Of a DNA stretch of 64,000 nt, positions 8,458 through 16,543 are shown in pieces. The position numbers and the translations under genes were made by a program. The first letter of the stretch is position 1. The number at the start of each line of letters is the position of its first letter. The stretch is taken from positions 248,001 to 312,000 of the forward strand of contig NZ_JAFMYU010000005.1 of the NCBI RefSeq assembly GCF_017353255.1. The letters run 5' to 3'. Source of the stretch: Fibrella aquatilis (GTDB lineage Bacteria; Bacteroidota; Bacteroidia; Cytophagales; Spirosomataceae). The notes below the pieces were generated by a model. That model was not told the DNA's origin. It saw only the letters and a program-made list of their open reading frames with translations, and ran no database searches.

Positions 8458-9869
8458 CATCACCCGTATTTTGGAAAAAATACCTCTGGAATAACCTGGG
8501 TTTCGTCGACCTGGATACTGAAGAGTACACCCGGCGTACCACTGCCGTGCAACTGGGATTTTTTACGGCCATATTCGGTGTAATCTACTGCCTTATCTAC
8601 GTCTGGCTGGGCTTCCCCAGCATGACCCTGTCGTCGGGCAGCTACATCATTTCATTTGTGTTTGCACTGGGGTATCTGGCCATTACCCACAATTTCAACG
8701 TTTACAAATACCTTCAGCTTGGCCTGATTCTGCTGGCTCCCCTGGTCAATCACATCCTGGTAGGTGGGTTTGTGGAGAGCAGCATAGTTATCCTAGCCAG
8801 TTTTATTACCCCCGTTATTGCCCTCACGTTTGTAACCCGCAAAACGGCCCGGCTCTTCTTTTACCTCTTCATCGTAGTGGTATTAGTGGGTGGTGTCTGG
8901 GAATTGTCAACCACGCCCCCCGCCACCCGGTTGCCTGGCTACGTAGTCACGCTTTTTTTTACGGCCAACCTCATCTTTATTTCGATCATCATCTATATGT
9001 TGATCGACGGCTTTCTGCGGAAGCAGGAAGAACTCCGCATCGAACTCCGGCAGTCGCTCGACACATTGCGGATTACGCAGAACCAACTGATTCAGGCTGA
9101 AAAGATGGCCTCGCTGGGTGAGTTGACGGCGGGGATTGCCCACGAGATTCAGAACCCGCTCAATTTTGTGGGCAACTTCGCCGAAGTATCGGTCGATATT
9201 ATTCAGGAACTGAATGAAGAGCGTCAGCGGCCCGTTCGGGACTACGATCTGGAAGATAGCCTCATGACCAACCTGACGCAGAACCTCCAGAAAATTGCGC
9301 ATCACGGTCTGCGGGCGTCCAATATTGTGCGGGGTATGCTGGAACACAGCCGCGCCAGCACCGGTCAACGCGCCGCGACTGATTTGAACGCCTTGGCCGA
9401 CGAGTACCTGACACTAGCTTACCACGGCATTCGTGCCAAAGACAAAACCGGTTCGACGGATCGATTTACGGCGCACCATGAACTCATAGCCGACCCCACC
9501 GTTGGGCTGGTGAGTCTGGTGCCACAAGATATGGGCCGGGTGCTGCTCAATATTTTTAACAATGCTTTCTACGCTACGCAGACACGGGCTGGGTTGGGCG
9601 AGCCTGGCTACCACCCTGCCGTGACCGTGCGCACCGAGCGCCGGGGTAAACAGGTAATGGTACACATCGGCGACAACGGTATGGGTATGCCCGAGGCGCT
9701 ACAGACCAAGATATTTCAGCCCTTTTTCACCACCAAACCCAGCGGTCAGGGCACGGGCCTGGGCCTGTCGCTGGCCTACGACATCATCACCAAAGGCCAC
9801 AACGGCACCCTCACCGTAGTGAGCACCGAAGGCCAAGGCACCACGTTCACCATCACCATTCCGGGTTGA
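8454..9869 (+). CDS. Membrane sensor histidine kinase
   Basis: A 471-residue kinase. About six hydrophobic segments span residues 35-185, with no large periplasmic loop, suggesting a membrane-embedded sensor. A short coiled coil (about 186-215) leads into HisKA with His230 (GIAHEIQNPLNF), then an HATPase with NIFNNAFYA (N box), IGDNGMGMP (G1) and GQGTGLGLSLAYD (G2). The start ATG overlaps the preceding stop in an ATGA arrangement, so it is translationally coupled to the terpene-cyclase-like gene. No response regulator lies next to it, so the partner is elsewhere. Similar kinases are common in Cytophagales; the coupling to a putative isoprenoid operon is the unusual part. Confidence 0.85.
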   Translation: MTSPVFWKKYLWNNLGFVDLDTEEYTRRTTAVQLGFFTAIFGVIYCLIYVWLGFPSMTLSSGSYIISFVFALGYLAITHNFNVYKYLQLGLILLAPLVNHILVGGFVESSIVILASFITPVIALTFVTRKTARLFFYLFIVVVLVGGVWELSTTPPATRLPGYVVTLFFTANLIFISIIIYMLIDGFLRKQEELRIELRQSLDTLRITQNQLIQAEKMASLGELTAGIAHEIQNPLNFVGNFAEVSVDIIQELNEERQRPVRDYDLEDSLMTNLTQNLQKIAHHGLRASNIVRGMLEHSRASTGQRAATDLNALADEYLTLAYHGIRAKDKTGSTDRFTAHHELIADPTVGLVSLVPQDMGRVLLNIFNNAFYATQTRAGLGEPGYHPAVTVRTERRGKQVMVHIGDNGMGMPEALQTKIFQPFFTTKPSGQGTGLGLSLAYDIITKGHNGTLTVVSTEGQGTTFTITIPG

Positions 9870-9908
9870 TGCAGGTAGTGAGCAATGGCTGCGGTGGTCA
9901 TCACGGTT

Positions 9909-10507
9909 CTAATCAAATTGGCTGATTATCCATTGGAAAACGCCCAGTACCCGATCTAGTTGGGGGTAATACAGGATAGTTGGGTCGGTGATGGCGCGGT
10001 TGCCACTGAGTTGCATGAAGAGCCATTCGTTGCCGGTTGTGACACAGCCGTAAACGGCTTCATAAGGAATACCAGCCCGTTCGTTAACGCTCCGGGCGGC
10101 CGCATTTCGCCCACACACTGGGGAATACCGCTGTACAAATCCTGTCGCTTAGCTTCGACCAGCACGATAATGGGCGGTTCGGGCAGGAACGCCTTGGGGT
10201 TAGCCGCGATGATGAAATCACAAATGCCGGATGATTCGCCGGGCATGGTGAGTGAATCTCCCGAAAACAAGGCAATCTTATCAGCATTGTTTTCTTTCAC
10301 TGCCGACAGAACCGGCGCTATCAACATCTCCGACACCGCCTTCTCCGATTTAGCCATCGCAGGCGATAACTGATTGATCGTCAGGTAATGCCGTAGCCAA
10401 TCTGGTAACACCAGCGGCGTTATAGCAGGCAAAAACGCCTCATTTTCAACCACAATCCCAAACCGGTCGCGCAACTCCTGAAACGTAAGTTGACCGTAGA
10501 GAAGCAT
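9909..10507 (-). pseudogene. PD-(D/E)XK-like nuclease-family gene with a frameshift
   Basis: Two overlapping minus-strand frames together encode one family protein. The first half starts at ATG 10507 (MLLYGQLTFQELRDRFGI) and carries GICDFIIAANPKAF then IIVLVEAKRQD, a D...ExK pattern typical of restriction-endonuclease-like folds, followed by SGIPQCVGEM. The second half continues in another frame (NERAGIPYEAVYGCVTTGNEWLFMQL to ILGVFQW-like VLGVFQWIISQFD) to a stop at 9909. Family members read straight through this junction (QC-x-EM-xAA), so one base appears to be missing near 10102, where ATGCGG would be ATGGCGG. It could be a real inactivating mutation or a sequencing error. Its upstream neighbour, the DUF433 gene, is also damaged, which favours real decay. 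Function unknown; nuclease activity is inferred. Confidence 0.65.
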
Positions 10508-10547
10508 GGCCGTGACGGAAGATTCTTTCGGTAAAGATACCGCCTTA

Positions 10548-10736
10548 TTAATCAGCTTCGTTTTCAGCGATGGCTTGGTCAATTTCAGTGGCGTTGGTAC
10601 GCGCATAAGCCCAGGCATTGGCCAGATCGGCAGCATACAGCGTGGGATATGCCAGCAATAAATCAGCTTCGGTAGCACCAAGACGACGGGCTTGTTCTAA
10701 TACCCAAACTGGAATGCGGGTTTTGGCAATTGTTAT
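10548..10736 (-). pseudogene. DUF433 protein fragment lacking its N-terminus
   Basis: A minus-strand frame without an ATG encodes about 60 residues beginning ITIAKTRIPVWVLEQARR and continuing LLLAYPTLYAADLANAWAYA to IDQAIAENEAD. This is the C-terminal three quarters of a DUF433 protein, a small family often treated as antitoxin-like and found next to DUF5615/PIN partners. The usual start (about 15-20 residues before the G-K/TRIPV block) is absent: an in-frame TGA at 10737-10739 precedes it, and the AT-rich orphan gene ends exactly there (stop 10733-10735). An ATT at 10728-10730 is the only possible local start. The break point suggests insertion or recombination of the AT-rich segment into this gene. 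Confidence 0.6.
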
Positions 10737-11329
10737 TCAAATCCACTATCGTATTCCTGATCTTCATATTCTTTAGAAATTTGTAATTGACGTTTAGCAT
10801 CCTTCTCTAATTCAGACCCAGCGGGCGCAATATCTAAAATAGTCTGTACGGATGATGAATGTATTCCGATTTCGGTTAGTAATATACTAGCCGCTTTGAA
10901 TTGTAGTTCAGAACCTTTACGTGCATGATTAAAAACGTACCATATTTTACTAATATCAAATTCATCGAATTCCAATTTCATACACAGATCAATAACTTCA
11001 AATCCTGCCAACTCCTGTAATTCTGTATTATTACTGTTACAGGTTTTAAAAACCTTGTACACATGCTTTAAATCTGGCCTGGCTTTTAAAATCATTTTAC
11101 CGACCCATGTTTGAAGTTTATTTTCAAATTCTATTGTTTCTGGACCGATTCTATTTGTGAATGCAGTCACCATACCGGGATAACTGTCTAACAAAAACTC
11201 AGCTGTTTCGTAAGTTGGATAATTTTTCATGAGTTTATTAGCTATGTCTTTTCTTAAGTTTTGTAAAGTAATGTCTCCCTCTACTCTCTTGAACAAAGAT
11301 TTAAGTTGATCGTAGTCTAAATTTTCCAT
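10733..11329 (-). CDS. AT-rich orphan gene, helical protein of unknown function
   Basis: A 198-residue soluble protein starting MENLDYDQLKSLFKRVEG. No signal peptide or membrane segment; it is rich in Leu, Lys and Glu with helix-pair character (repeated L/I-rich amphipathic stretches such as ASILLTEIGIH), possibly a HEAT-like helical repeat, and ends in an acidic tail (EYEDQEYDSGFE). I do not recognise the family. Its AT content and codon use differ sharply from the surrounding GC-rich genes, a sign of horizontal transfer. It lies upstream of, and slightly overlaps, the truncated DUF433 frame, so its arrival may have cut that gene. Low-GC flank continues to about 11560. Confidence 0.6.
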   Translation of the reverse strand: MENLDYDQLKSLFKRVEGDITLQNLRKDIANKLMKNYPTYETAEFLLDSYPGMVTAFTNRIGPETIEFENKLQTWVGKMILKARPDLKHVYKVFKTCNSNNTELQELAGFEVIDLCMKLEFDEFDISKIWYVFNHARKGSELQFKAASILLTEIGIHSSSVQTILDIAPAGSELEKDAKRQLQISKEYEDQEYDSGFE

Positions 11330-11706
11330 CCTGTAGAGGTCAATTACGTGCTGAAGAATTGTGAAAAGCTGGTAGTCAAGTCAACTTTATAGTAATCAAG
11401 CAATAAGTACAATTAAGAGTTAAACGATTGTTTGTTGTCCTAAATGTCGCAAAAAAAGAATCATGGGTTAGTTAGTCCCATCCAGGAGGCTTTTTAAGAA
11501 CCTAAGAAGAGGATACAGAAAGAAATTTTCTTACGGCTTTCTCAGCTCGCGAGAGGCGGCTAGGCAATTGTTCGGTCTCCAGAATAGCAGTGCTCATAGT
11601 TGTAAGTTACGAAAATTCTCAGCCCAAACTGACAAGTTCCTTCAACTCGTCGTCGCTCAAATCGCCAAGCCAGGTTTCGCCGGTTTTCACGCTGAGGTGG
11701 TGTAAG
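11330..11706. other. Gene-free AT-rich flank with a remnant at its right end
   Basis: About 377 bp without a plausible gene. The left 200 bp is AT-rich like the orphan gene and includes a small hairpin (ATGGG near 11464 with CCCAT near 11480). The right part returns to normal composition and holds the SNF2-tail remnant described separately. I see no clear promoter or RNA gene. Confidence 0.5.
11619..11698 (-). pseudogene. Remnant of the 3' end of a second SNF2 helicase gene
   Basis: The minus strand encodes LSVKTGETWLGDLSDDEL then KELVSLG and a stop. This repeats the last 25 codons of the SNF2 gene at 12211 (LSVKTGETWLGDLNDDEL, KELVSLG) with one amino-acid change. Several codons differ silently, so this is not a recent copy. 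Homology stops abruptly at about 11698, where the full-length gene continues. The simplest reading is that a paralogous helicase gene once ended here and nearly all of it has been lost or replaced by the HicBA segment. Confidence 0.75.
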
Positions 11707-11949
11707 TTAACCAAACAGTGTTTGCGCTACCTCATCTTTAGCTAAACCAAAATGACGGGCTACTTCGGAGAGGATTCCGTTGAGCGTACCAATCTTGATC
11801 GGGTCGTGATTGGGCACGGCAATATGGTGCTGGCCATTCTGTTCTGTTGTCACTTTGATGTGGCTACCATTTTGGCTAACTACTTCGTAACCGAAGCGTT
11901 TGAGCAATTTTATGAGGTCTTTACCAGAAACGTCGCGGGGCGTTTTCAT
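11707..11949 (-). CDS. hicA: HicA-type toxin (mRNA interferase)
   Basis: An 80-residue protein of the HicA/YcfA family, with a double-stranded-RNA-binding-like fold that cleaves mRNA. Visible features: the N-terminal SGKDLIKLLKRFGY helix, the strand with the catalytic-type His30 in NGSHIKV, and HHIAVPNHDPIKIGTLNGIL. Length is normal for the family. It lies 3 bp downstream of the putative antitoxin gene, in hicB-hicA order, so the two are co-transcribed and autoregulation would be expected, though no operator is evident. The pair sits between two copies of a SNF2 tail, consistent with acquisition by recombination. Confidence 0.85.
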   Translation of the reverse strand: MKTPRDVSGKDLIKLLKRFGYEVVSQNGSHIKVTTEQNGQHHIAVPNHDPIKIGTLNGILSEVARHFGLAKDEVAQTLFG

Positions 11950-11952
11950 GAA

Positions 11953-12180
11953 TTAAAGCGCGAACACTTCGTCTTTGACAAAGTGCAGATGGGCCAATTT
12001 CGGCATTTCTGCGCCATTGTCGAAATAGCATTCTACGCCGCCTTTGATGTTTGCCTTCAACTCCTCGACGGTATCGCCTTCCGCGAAAATGGCTGGTCCT
12101 TCCGACTTGGCATAGTAGCCGCCTTCTTCGGCTTCGTGAACCACAAAAATGATCTCGGTCATGTCAGTTTCTATTTTCAC
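11953..12180 (-). CDS. hicB: HicB-like antitoxin
   Basis: A 75-residue protein with the partial RNase H-like HicB fold: EIIFVVHEAEEGGYYAKSEG, then AIFAEGDTVEELKANIKGGVECYF. It lacks the C-terminal DNA-binding extension of longer HicB proteins. Proteins of this type are often mislabelled 2-oxoisovalerate dehydrogenase beta subunit in databases. It is immediately upstream of hicA. An internal Met (MTEIIF, codon at about 12162) is an alternative start. Confidence 0.8.
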   Translation of the reverse strand: MKIETDMTEIIFVVHEAEEGGYYAKSEGPAIFAEGDTVEELKANIKGGVECYFDNGAEMPKLAHLHFVKDEVFAL

Positions 12181-12210
12181 TAAGATAGGCCAACTCGGTT
12201 AGTTCCGCAA

Positions 12211-15200
12211 CTACCCCAAACTGACCAGCTCCTTCAGCTCATCATCGTTGAGGTCACCGAGCCAGGTTTCGCCGGTTTTCACGCTGAGGTCGGCGAGTTC
12301 TTTTTTGGAACGGATCATGGCGTCTATTTTTTCTTCCAGCGTGCCTTGGTTCATGAGACGGTACACCAGCACGTTCTTGGTTTGCCCAATGCGGAAGGCG
12401 CGGTCGGTGGCCTGATTCTCTACGGCGGGGTTCCACCAGAGGTCGAAATGGATGACATGGTTAGCCTGGGTGAGGTTGAGGCCCGTGCCGCCCGCTTTCA
12501 ACGACAGAATAAACGTATGGTCGGAGCGGTTTTTCTGGAACATATCCACCATCTCGTCGCGGTCGGGGCGGGAGGTACCCCCGTGCAGAAACAACGGCTC
12601 CTGCCCGAACGCCTGCTGAATGAAGCTCTGCAATAGTTCACCCATTTCGCGGTACTGCGTGAAAATCAGCACCTTCTCGTGGCTGGCGTAGATCGTTTCG
12701 AGCAAATTGAGCAGCATCTGCACCTTGCCGGAAAGGGCCGGATTCTGATTGCCCTTCTTCAGATACTGGTGCGGGTGGTTGCCAATCTGCTTCAGCGCCG
12801 TCATCAGCTTCAGCACCAGGCCGCGCCGGGCAATGCCGTCTTTTTCTTCAATAGCCCGCATACTTTCCGACACCACGCTCTGATACAGCGCGGCCTGTTC
12901 CGACGTCAAGGCGCAGTATTGATTGTTCTCGATCTTGTCGGGCAGGTCGGTGATGATGCTCTTGTCGGTTTTGAGGCGGCGGAGCAGAAACGGACTGGTC
13001 ACGCGCCGGAACAGGTCGAGTTTTTGCCCATCGCGCTCCTGCTGAATAGGCTTGCCGAACTCTTCGTTGAACTTGCTCATGCCCCCCAGGTAGCCCCGGT
13101 TCACGAAGTCCATGATGCTCCAGAACTCCGACAGTCGGTTCTCTACGGGGGTACCGCTGAGCGCAATCCGAATGCCCGATTTCAGCGTTTTCACGGCCCT
13201 TGTCTGCTCGGTATCATTGTTTTTGATGTTCTGCGCTTCGTCGATAATCAGTACCGCCCAGGTGTGTTTTTTGAACGTCTCTATGTCTGACCGTACCACG
13301 CCGTAGGTGGTCAGCAGGATGTCGTAGGCATTGCCCGAATCGGTGGCCCTCTTGCCCGATTCCGGCAGTTTGCGGTTGGGGCCGTGAAAGACGTGCGCTT
13401 TCAGGTCGGGGGCAAAGCGGGCAATTTCTTTTTGCCAGTTGGTGAGCAGCGTGGTAGGTAGTACCACCAGGCCCTTTTGCTTCAGAAAACGGCCTTCCTG
13501 CTTGAATTTGAGCAATAACGTGATTACCTGAAGCGTCTTACCCAGGCCCATGTCGTCGGCCAGGAGGCTACCCATACCCAGGGCTGTGTTCTTCACGAGC
13601 CAGTCGTAACCGCGCTGCTGGTAGGGCCGAAGCTGGGCGTTGAGGTGGTCGGGCAGGGGCTGGGCGGCGGTGTCGGTAAACTGCTTCAATAGCTCCCGCA
13701 CGTCGGCCCCGATGCCTACGCGGTTGCCCTGAAACTCTTCGGCCAGGGCGGCTCGGAGCAGATCCGAGCCGGTCAGTTCGGGTGGTTTGGCGAGTTGCTT
13801 TTGCAGCCGTGCAAAATCGTTGGGGTCGATGAGTACGTACTGGTCTTTGATCTTCACCAGCCCCGTCCGGTTGTCTACCAGCGTCTGAAACTCGCTGGCA
13901 CTCACAAAGTCGTCGCCGAGGGCCACCTGCCAGTCGAAGGTGAGCATATCGTCGAGTTTCATGAACGCGTTGCTGGCCGATACCTTGGCCTTCAGCCGCG
14001 CCCCCACCTGCGGACGAACCCAGTGTTGCAGCGACTTCGGCAGCAGCAGCGAAATACCTAGGAGCTGCATCCGGGGCAGGGTTTCGAGCAAAATCTTAAC
14101 AAAATCGTCAGGCGCATAGCTCAGGTACGTCGGGCCATTTTTCTTTGTCAGCTTCGACAGATCCGGGAAGTGCCGCGACAGCACGAGCAGATCCTGCAAG
14201 ACGGCCATCCTGATCTTGGCGTGTTTCGACTCGTCCAGAATCTCGGTCAGGGGCACGGGTGCCGCGGCGGCATCTTCGGCCTGCCGGTCGCGGATGAGCA
14301 GGCTGAGCTTAAACACATCGCCAAACTCGGAGTCCTCAACCGCCAGAATGGGCACAAACCGCTTTTGGCCCAGGAAGAAATCGTTGAGCCAGAGCTGCAT
14401 GGCCAGGGGCTTTTCGCGCTTGCCGAACCCCTCGAATTTCAGGATCTCCTGCCCGAAAAACAGCCGATCGGCATCTTCCAGCGGCCAGCGTTCCCAGAGT
14501 TCCACGGTGGGCTGCCGAACAGGCTGACGGAGTAGTAAGCTGCTGAGCATCAGCACCTGTTCTGTTGGCGAAGCGGGCACCAGAATGTCTTTCTGCCAGC
14601 GAACGTTGAGCAGTTCGGGCGGTAGCTGCGTGGCTATCAGGTCTACCTGCCGCCGAACGGTTTCGTTGAGCGTGGCGGGTACCCACCTCACCCGGTACTG
14701 GTTTTCGTCGGTGCCGATGCGCAGAATTTGCGGCACGATGGCCCCCCGCCGGATCAGGGCAACGGTAAACTGACGGGTGAGGTATAGGGCGCGTACCGAG
14801 TCGCTCATGTCGGGCCAATCGGCGTCGGTGAGGTCGGCGAGCCAGCCCATCAGGTCGGCAATGGCGAAATGAGGGAGGGGCCGGGCGTCGCCATGCTCGC
14901 TGAAAATATTGATCTTCCGCAGGTCGAGCAGTTCATCCAGTTGCAGTTCCAGGCTGTCGCTTGGTTCGGGGTGGCTCACCACCACTTTGTCCTGCATGGG
15001 TTTGGCAAAGAGCTTATAGGCCTTGCCGAGGTCTTTCAGAAAGTTGCTTTTCGTAAAGGTCGTTTCGGGTTCCAGCAGGCCCAGCAGCGAGTCGGCCAGG
15101 GTGGGCAGCGTGGCAAAGTCGAGGGCGGCCCGGTCGGTATCGTTGGGTTTCCAGTCGTCTTCTTCGCCCGCCGAACCGGGCAGATCATCCGTAAGCAGAC

Positions 15201-15756
15201 TATGCGCCGACAGGACCGTTTCCATGCCTCCGCTGCCGATGGCGTCGGTGGGGAGTTCGGCCAGGAGGTCGAGGCCTTTCAGCCCAAAAACCAGAAACGG
15301 ATTCTGGTCTATCTCGTTGGCCATCAAATAGATAACTGCGGCTAGGTGCTTGCAGGGCATGGCGTAGTCGGGGCAGGAGCAACCCGCCTGCAACTCGGAA
15401 AACGACCGCGGAAAGAGCCGGATACCCCGCTTGTCGGCAAACTGAATCAAATCGGGCGGAAGCTGCCGGTTGAGCAACTGCGCCAGCAGGGCCGGGTTGT
15501 TGCGGATCTCGGTGAGGAGGGCTTTTTTCTCGTTGGCGTCGAATAGCGGCACCGTCATTTTCACCTTATAGGGCCGGGGTTTGCTGCCCTGTACCTGCGC
15601 ACTGAGTTGGTTGGTGTCGATTTTCAGGGCACGAACGGCGCCCTTGTTGGCGTAGGTTTTGCCCCGTGGCAGGCGGTTGGCTTCATCGATGCGGGTGAGT
15701 GCCTGTAGCCACTGCTGCCCCCACCAGGTCTTTCCATACGTAATGCGTTCGGCCAT
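12211..15756 (-). CDS. SWIM zinc-finger SNF2-family helicase
   Basis: A 1181-residue DNA translocase. The N-terminal part has a SWIM zinc finger, CSCPDYAMPCKH, with Cys126, Cys128, Cys135 and His137. A long middle region of unknown fold follows. The SNF2 core starts near 690: LLADDMGLGKT (Walker A), IIDEAQ (DEAQ box), ALSGTPVENRL, then helicase C with HGGTSRPDRDEMV, SLKAGGTGLNLT and ATDRAFRIGQTKNV. Such RapA/HepA-like proteins use ATP to move along DNA and remodel protein-DNA complexes; SWIM fusions are frequent in bacteria but their substrate is unknown. A vestige of a second copy of its 3' end lies at 11619. The PIN toxin pair is upstream with an 18-bp gap, and HicBA downstream. Confidence 0.92.
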   Translation of the reverse strand: MAERITYGKTWWGQQWLQALTRIDEANRLPRGKTYANKGAVRALKIDTNQLSAQVQGSKPRPYKVKMTVPLFDANEKKALLTEIRNNPALLAQLLNRQLPPDLIQFADKRGIRLFPRSFSELQAGCSCPDYAMPCKHLAAVIYLMANEIDQNPFLVFGLKGLDLLAELPTDAIGSGGMETVLSAHSLLTDDLPGSAGEEDDWKPNDTDRAALDFATLPTLADSLLGLLEPETTFTKSNFLKDLGKAYKLFAKPMQDKVVVSHPEPSDSLELQLDELLDLRKINIFSEHGDARPLPHFAIADLMGWLADLTDADWPDMSDSVRALYLTRQFTVALIRRGAIVPQILRIGTDENQYRVRWVPATLNETVRRQVDLIATQLPPELLNVRWQKDILVPASPTEQVLMLSSLLLRQPVRQPTVELWERWPLEDADRLFFGQEILKFEGFGKREKPLAMQLWLNDFFLGQKRFVPILAVEDSEFGDVFKLSLLIRDRQAEDAAAAPVPLTEILDESKHAKIRMAVLQDLLVLSRHFPDLSKLTKKNGPTYLSYAPDDFVKILLETLPRMQLLGISLLLPKSLQHWVRPQVGARLKAKVSASNAFMKLDDMLTFDWQVALGDDFVSASEFQTLVDNRTGLVKIKDQYVLIDPNDFARLQKQLAKPPELTGSDLLRAALAEEFQGNRVGIGADVRELLKQFTDTAAQPLPDHLNAQLRPYQQRGYDWLVKNTALGMGSLLADDMGLGKTLQVITLLLKFKQEGRFLKQKGLVVLPTTLLTNWQKEIARFAPDLKAHVFHGPNRKLPESGKRATDSGNAYDILLTTYGVVRSDIETFKKHTWAVLIIDEAQNIKNNDTEQTRAVKTLKSGIRIALSGTPVENRLSEFWSIMDFVNRGYLGGMSKFNEEFGKPIQQERDGQKLDLFRRVTSPFLLRRLKTDKSIITDLPDKIENNQYCALTSEQAALYQSVVSESMRAIEEKDGIARRGLVLKLMTALKQIGNHPHQYLKKGNQNPALSGKVQMLLNLLETIYASHEKVLIFTQYREMGELLQSFIQQAFGQEPLFLHGGTSRPDRDEMVDMFQKNRSDHTFILSLKAGGTGLNLTQANHVIHFDLWWNPAVENQATDRAFRIGQTKNVLVYRLMNQGTLEEKIDAMIRSKKELADLSVKTGETWLGDLNDDELKELVSLG

Positions 15757-15773
15757 GCGAAAATGTGTACGAA

Positions 15774-16178
15774 TTAATTGATCAACGCAAGAAATTCCTG
15801 CAACGAGACCACCGTTACTTTAGGTAGGTCAATAGTTTTTAAAATGTCAAAATGGCCGTCATTGGTTACTAAATAATCGGCCCCTGCGGCAATAGCTACG
15901 TCAACGAATTTGTCGTCGTCATGATCCTGCTCAATAAGCTGCCACTTGAAATAAGCTTCCTGGAAGAGGGTGTTAGGCGCAATCGTCAGAATAGTTAAAA
16001 CTAAATCTGTTGTCACTGATGAGTACATCAATGTCAGTTGTTCAGCGTATTCTGTCAGGATTTCATTGCTGACAACCCATGTAAATTGCTCTGCTACAAA
16101 TGCTTTGTACAACGCATAGGCAGGGTTGCGCGGGGGAATCGAAGCAAGTAAGCAATTGGTGTCAATAACAACCCGCAT
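15774..16178 (-). CDS. PIN-domain ribonuclease toxin
   Basis: A 134-residue PIN protein. Acidic site residues are visible: Asp6 (VVIDTN), Glu39/Glu43 (SNEILTEYAEQL), Asp87-Asp89 and Asp93 (DHDDDKFVDVAIAA), and Asp101/Asp107 (ADYLVTNDGHF). This is the family annotated as putative toxin-antitoxin system toxin component, PIN family, an Mg-dependent RNase in known members. The small gene directly upstream (2-bp gap) is its probable antitoxin. Start is the ATG at 16178. Confidence 0.85.
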   Translation of the reverse strand: MRVVIDTNCLLASIPPRNPAYALYKAFVAEQFTWVVSNEILTEYAEQLTLMYSSVTTDLVLTILTIAPNTLFQEAYFKWQLIEQDHDDDKFVDVAIAAGADYLVTNDGHFDILKTIDLPKVTVVSLQEFLALIN

Positions 16179-16180
16179 TA

Positions 16181-16399
16181 TTAAGATGGGCTATTGAGCA
16201 TCCGCTCAAAGTCGTCATTGGTATAGCCTTTCTCCTGAATTACCCGCTCAACCTCATCGTGCAGCAAGGCCGAATAATGGGTTACCAACACCCGTCTCAA
16301 CTCCAGGATTTGCTCGTCGGTCATGCCACGGTCGAACAGTCTTAGTAGGCTGATTTGCAGGGCATTCAGTCTGCCTCTAGGTGCTGCTTGCGATTCCAT
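16181..16399 (-). CDS. Probable antitoxin partner of the PIN toxin
   Basis: A 72-residue basic-acidic helical protein: RGRLNALQISLLRLFDRGMT, then DEQILELRRVLVTHYSALL and EVERVIQEKGYTNDDFERML. The first gene of a two-gene unit ending at the PIN toxin, 2 bp apart. Size, helical content and position fit an antitoxin; the repeated pattern of such small proteins before this PIN subfamily supports it. No named antitoxin fold is certain. Confidence 0.65.
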   Translation of the reverse strand: MESQAAPRGRLNALQISLLRLFDRGMTDEQILELRRVLVTHYSALLHDEVERVIQEKGYTNDDFERMLNSPS

Positions 16400-16543
16400 A
16401 ACCAGATGTTGCTTCGGAGTTTAACAAAAAATGGGCAAAAGACGGTTCAACCGTTCCGTGAAAACCGCAAAGGTACGGGGTAACGCCGAAAGGGTATGAA
16501 AACGGAAAACGTCGTTAAGTACAGCTTATCCAGCACCGCTTGT

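Noticed and set aside
9909-16399. A known multi-gene defence system (DISARM, restriction-modification or Septu type)
   Set aside because: There is no methyltransferase, DUF1998, PLD or matching partner set; the SNF2 helicase with SWIM finger is a common chromosomal gene and the nuclease-like gene is broken.
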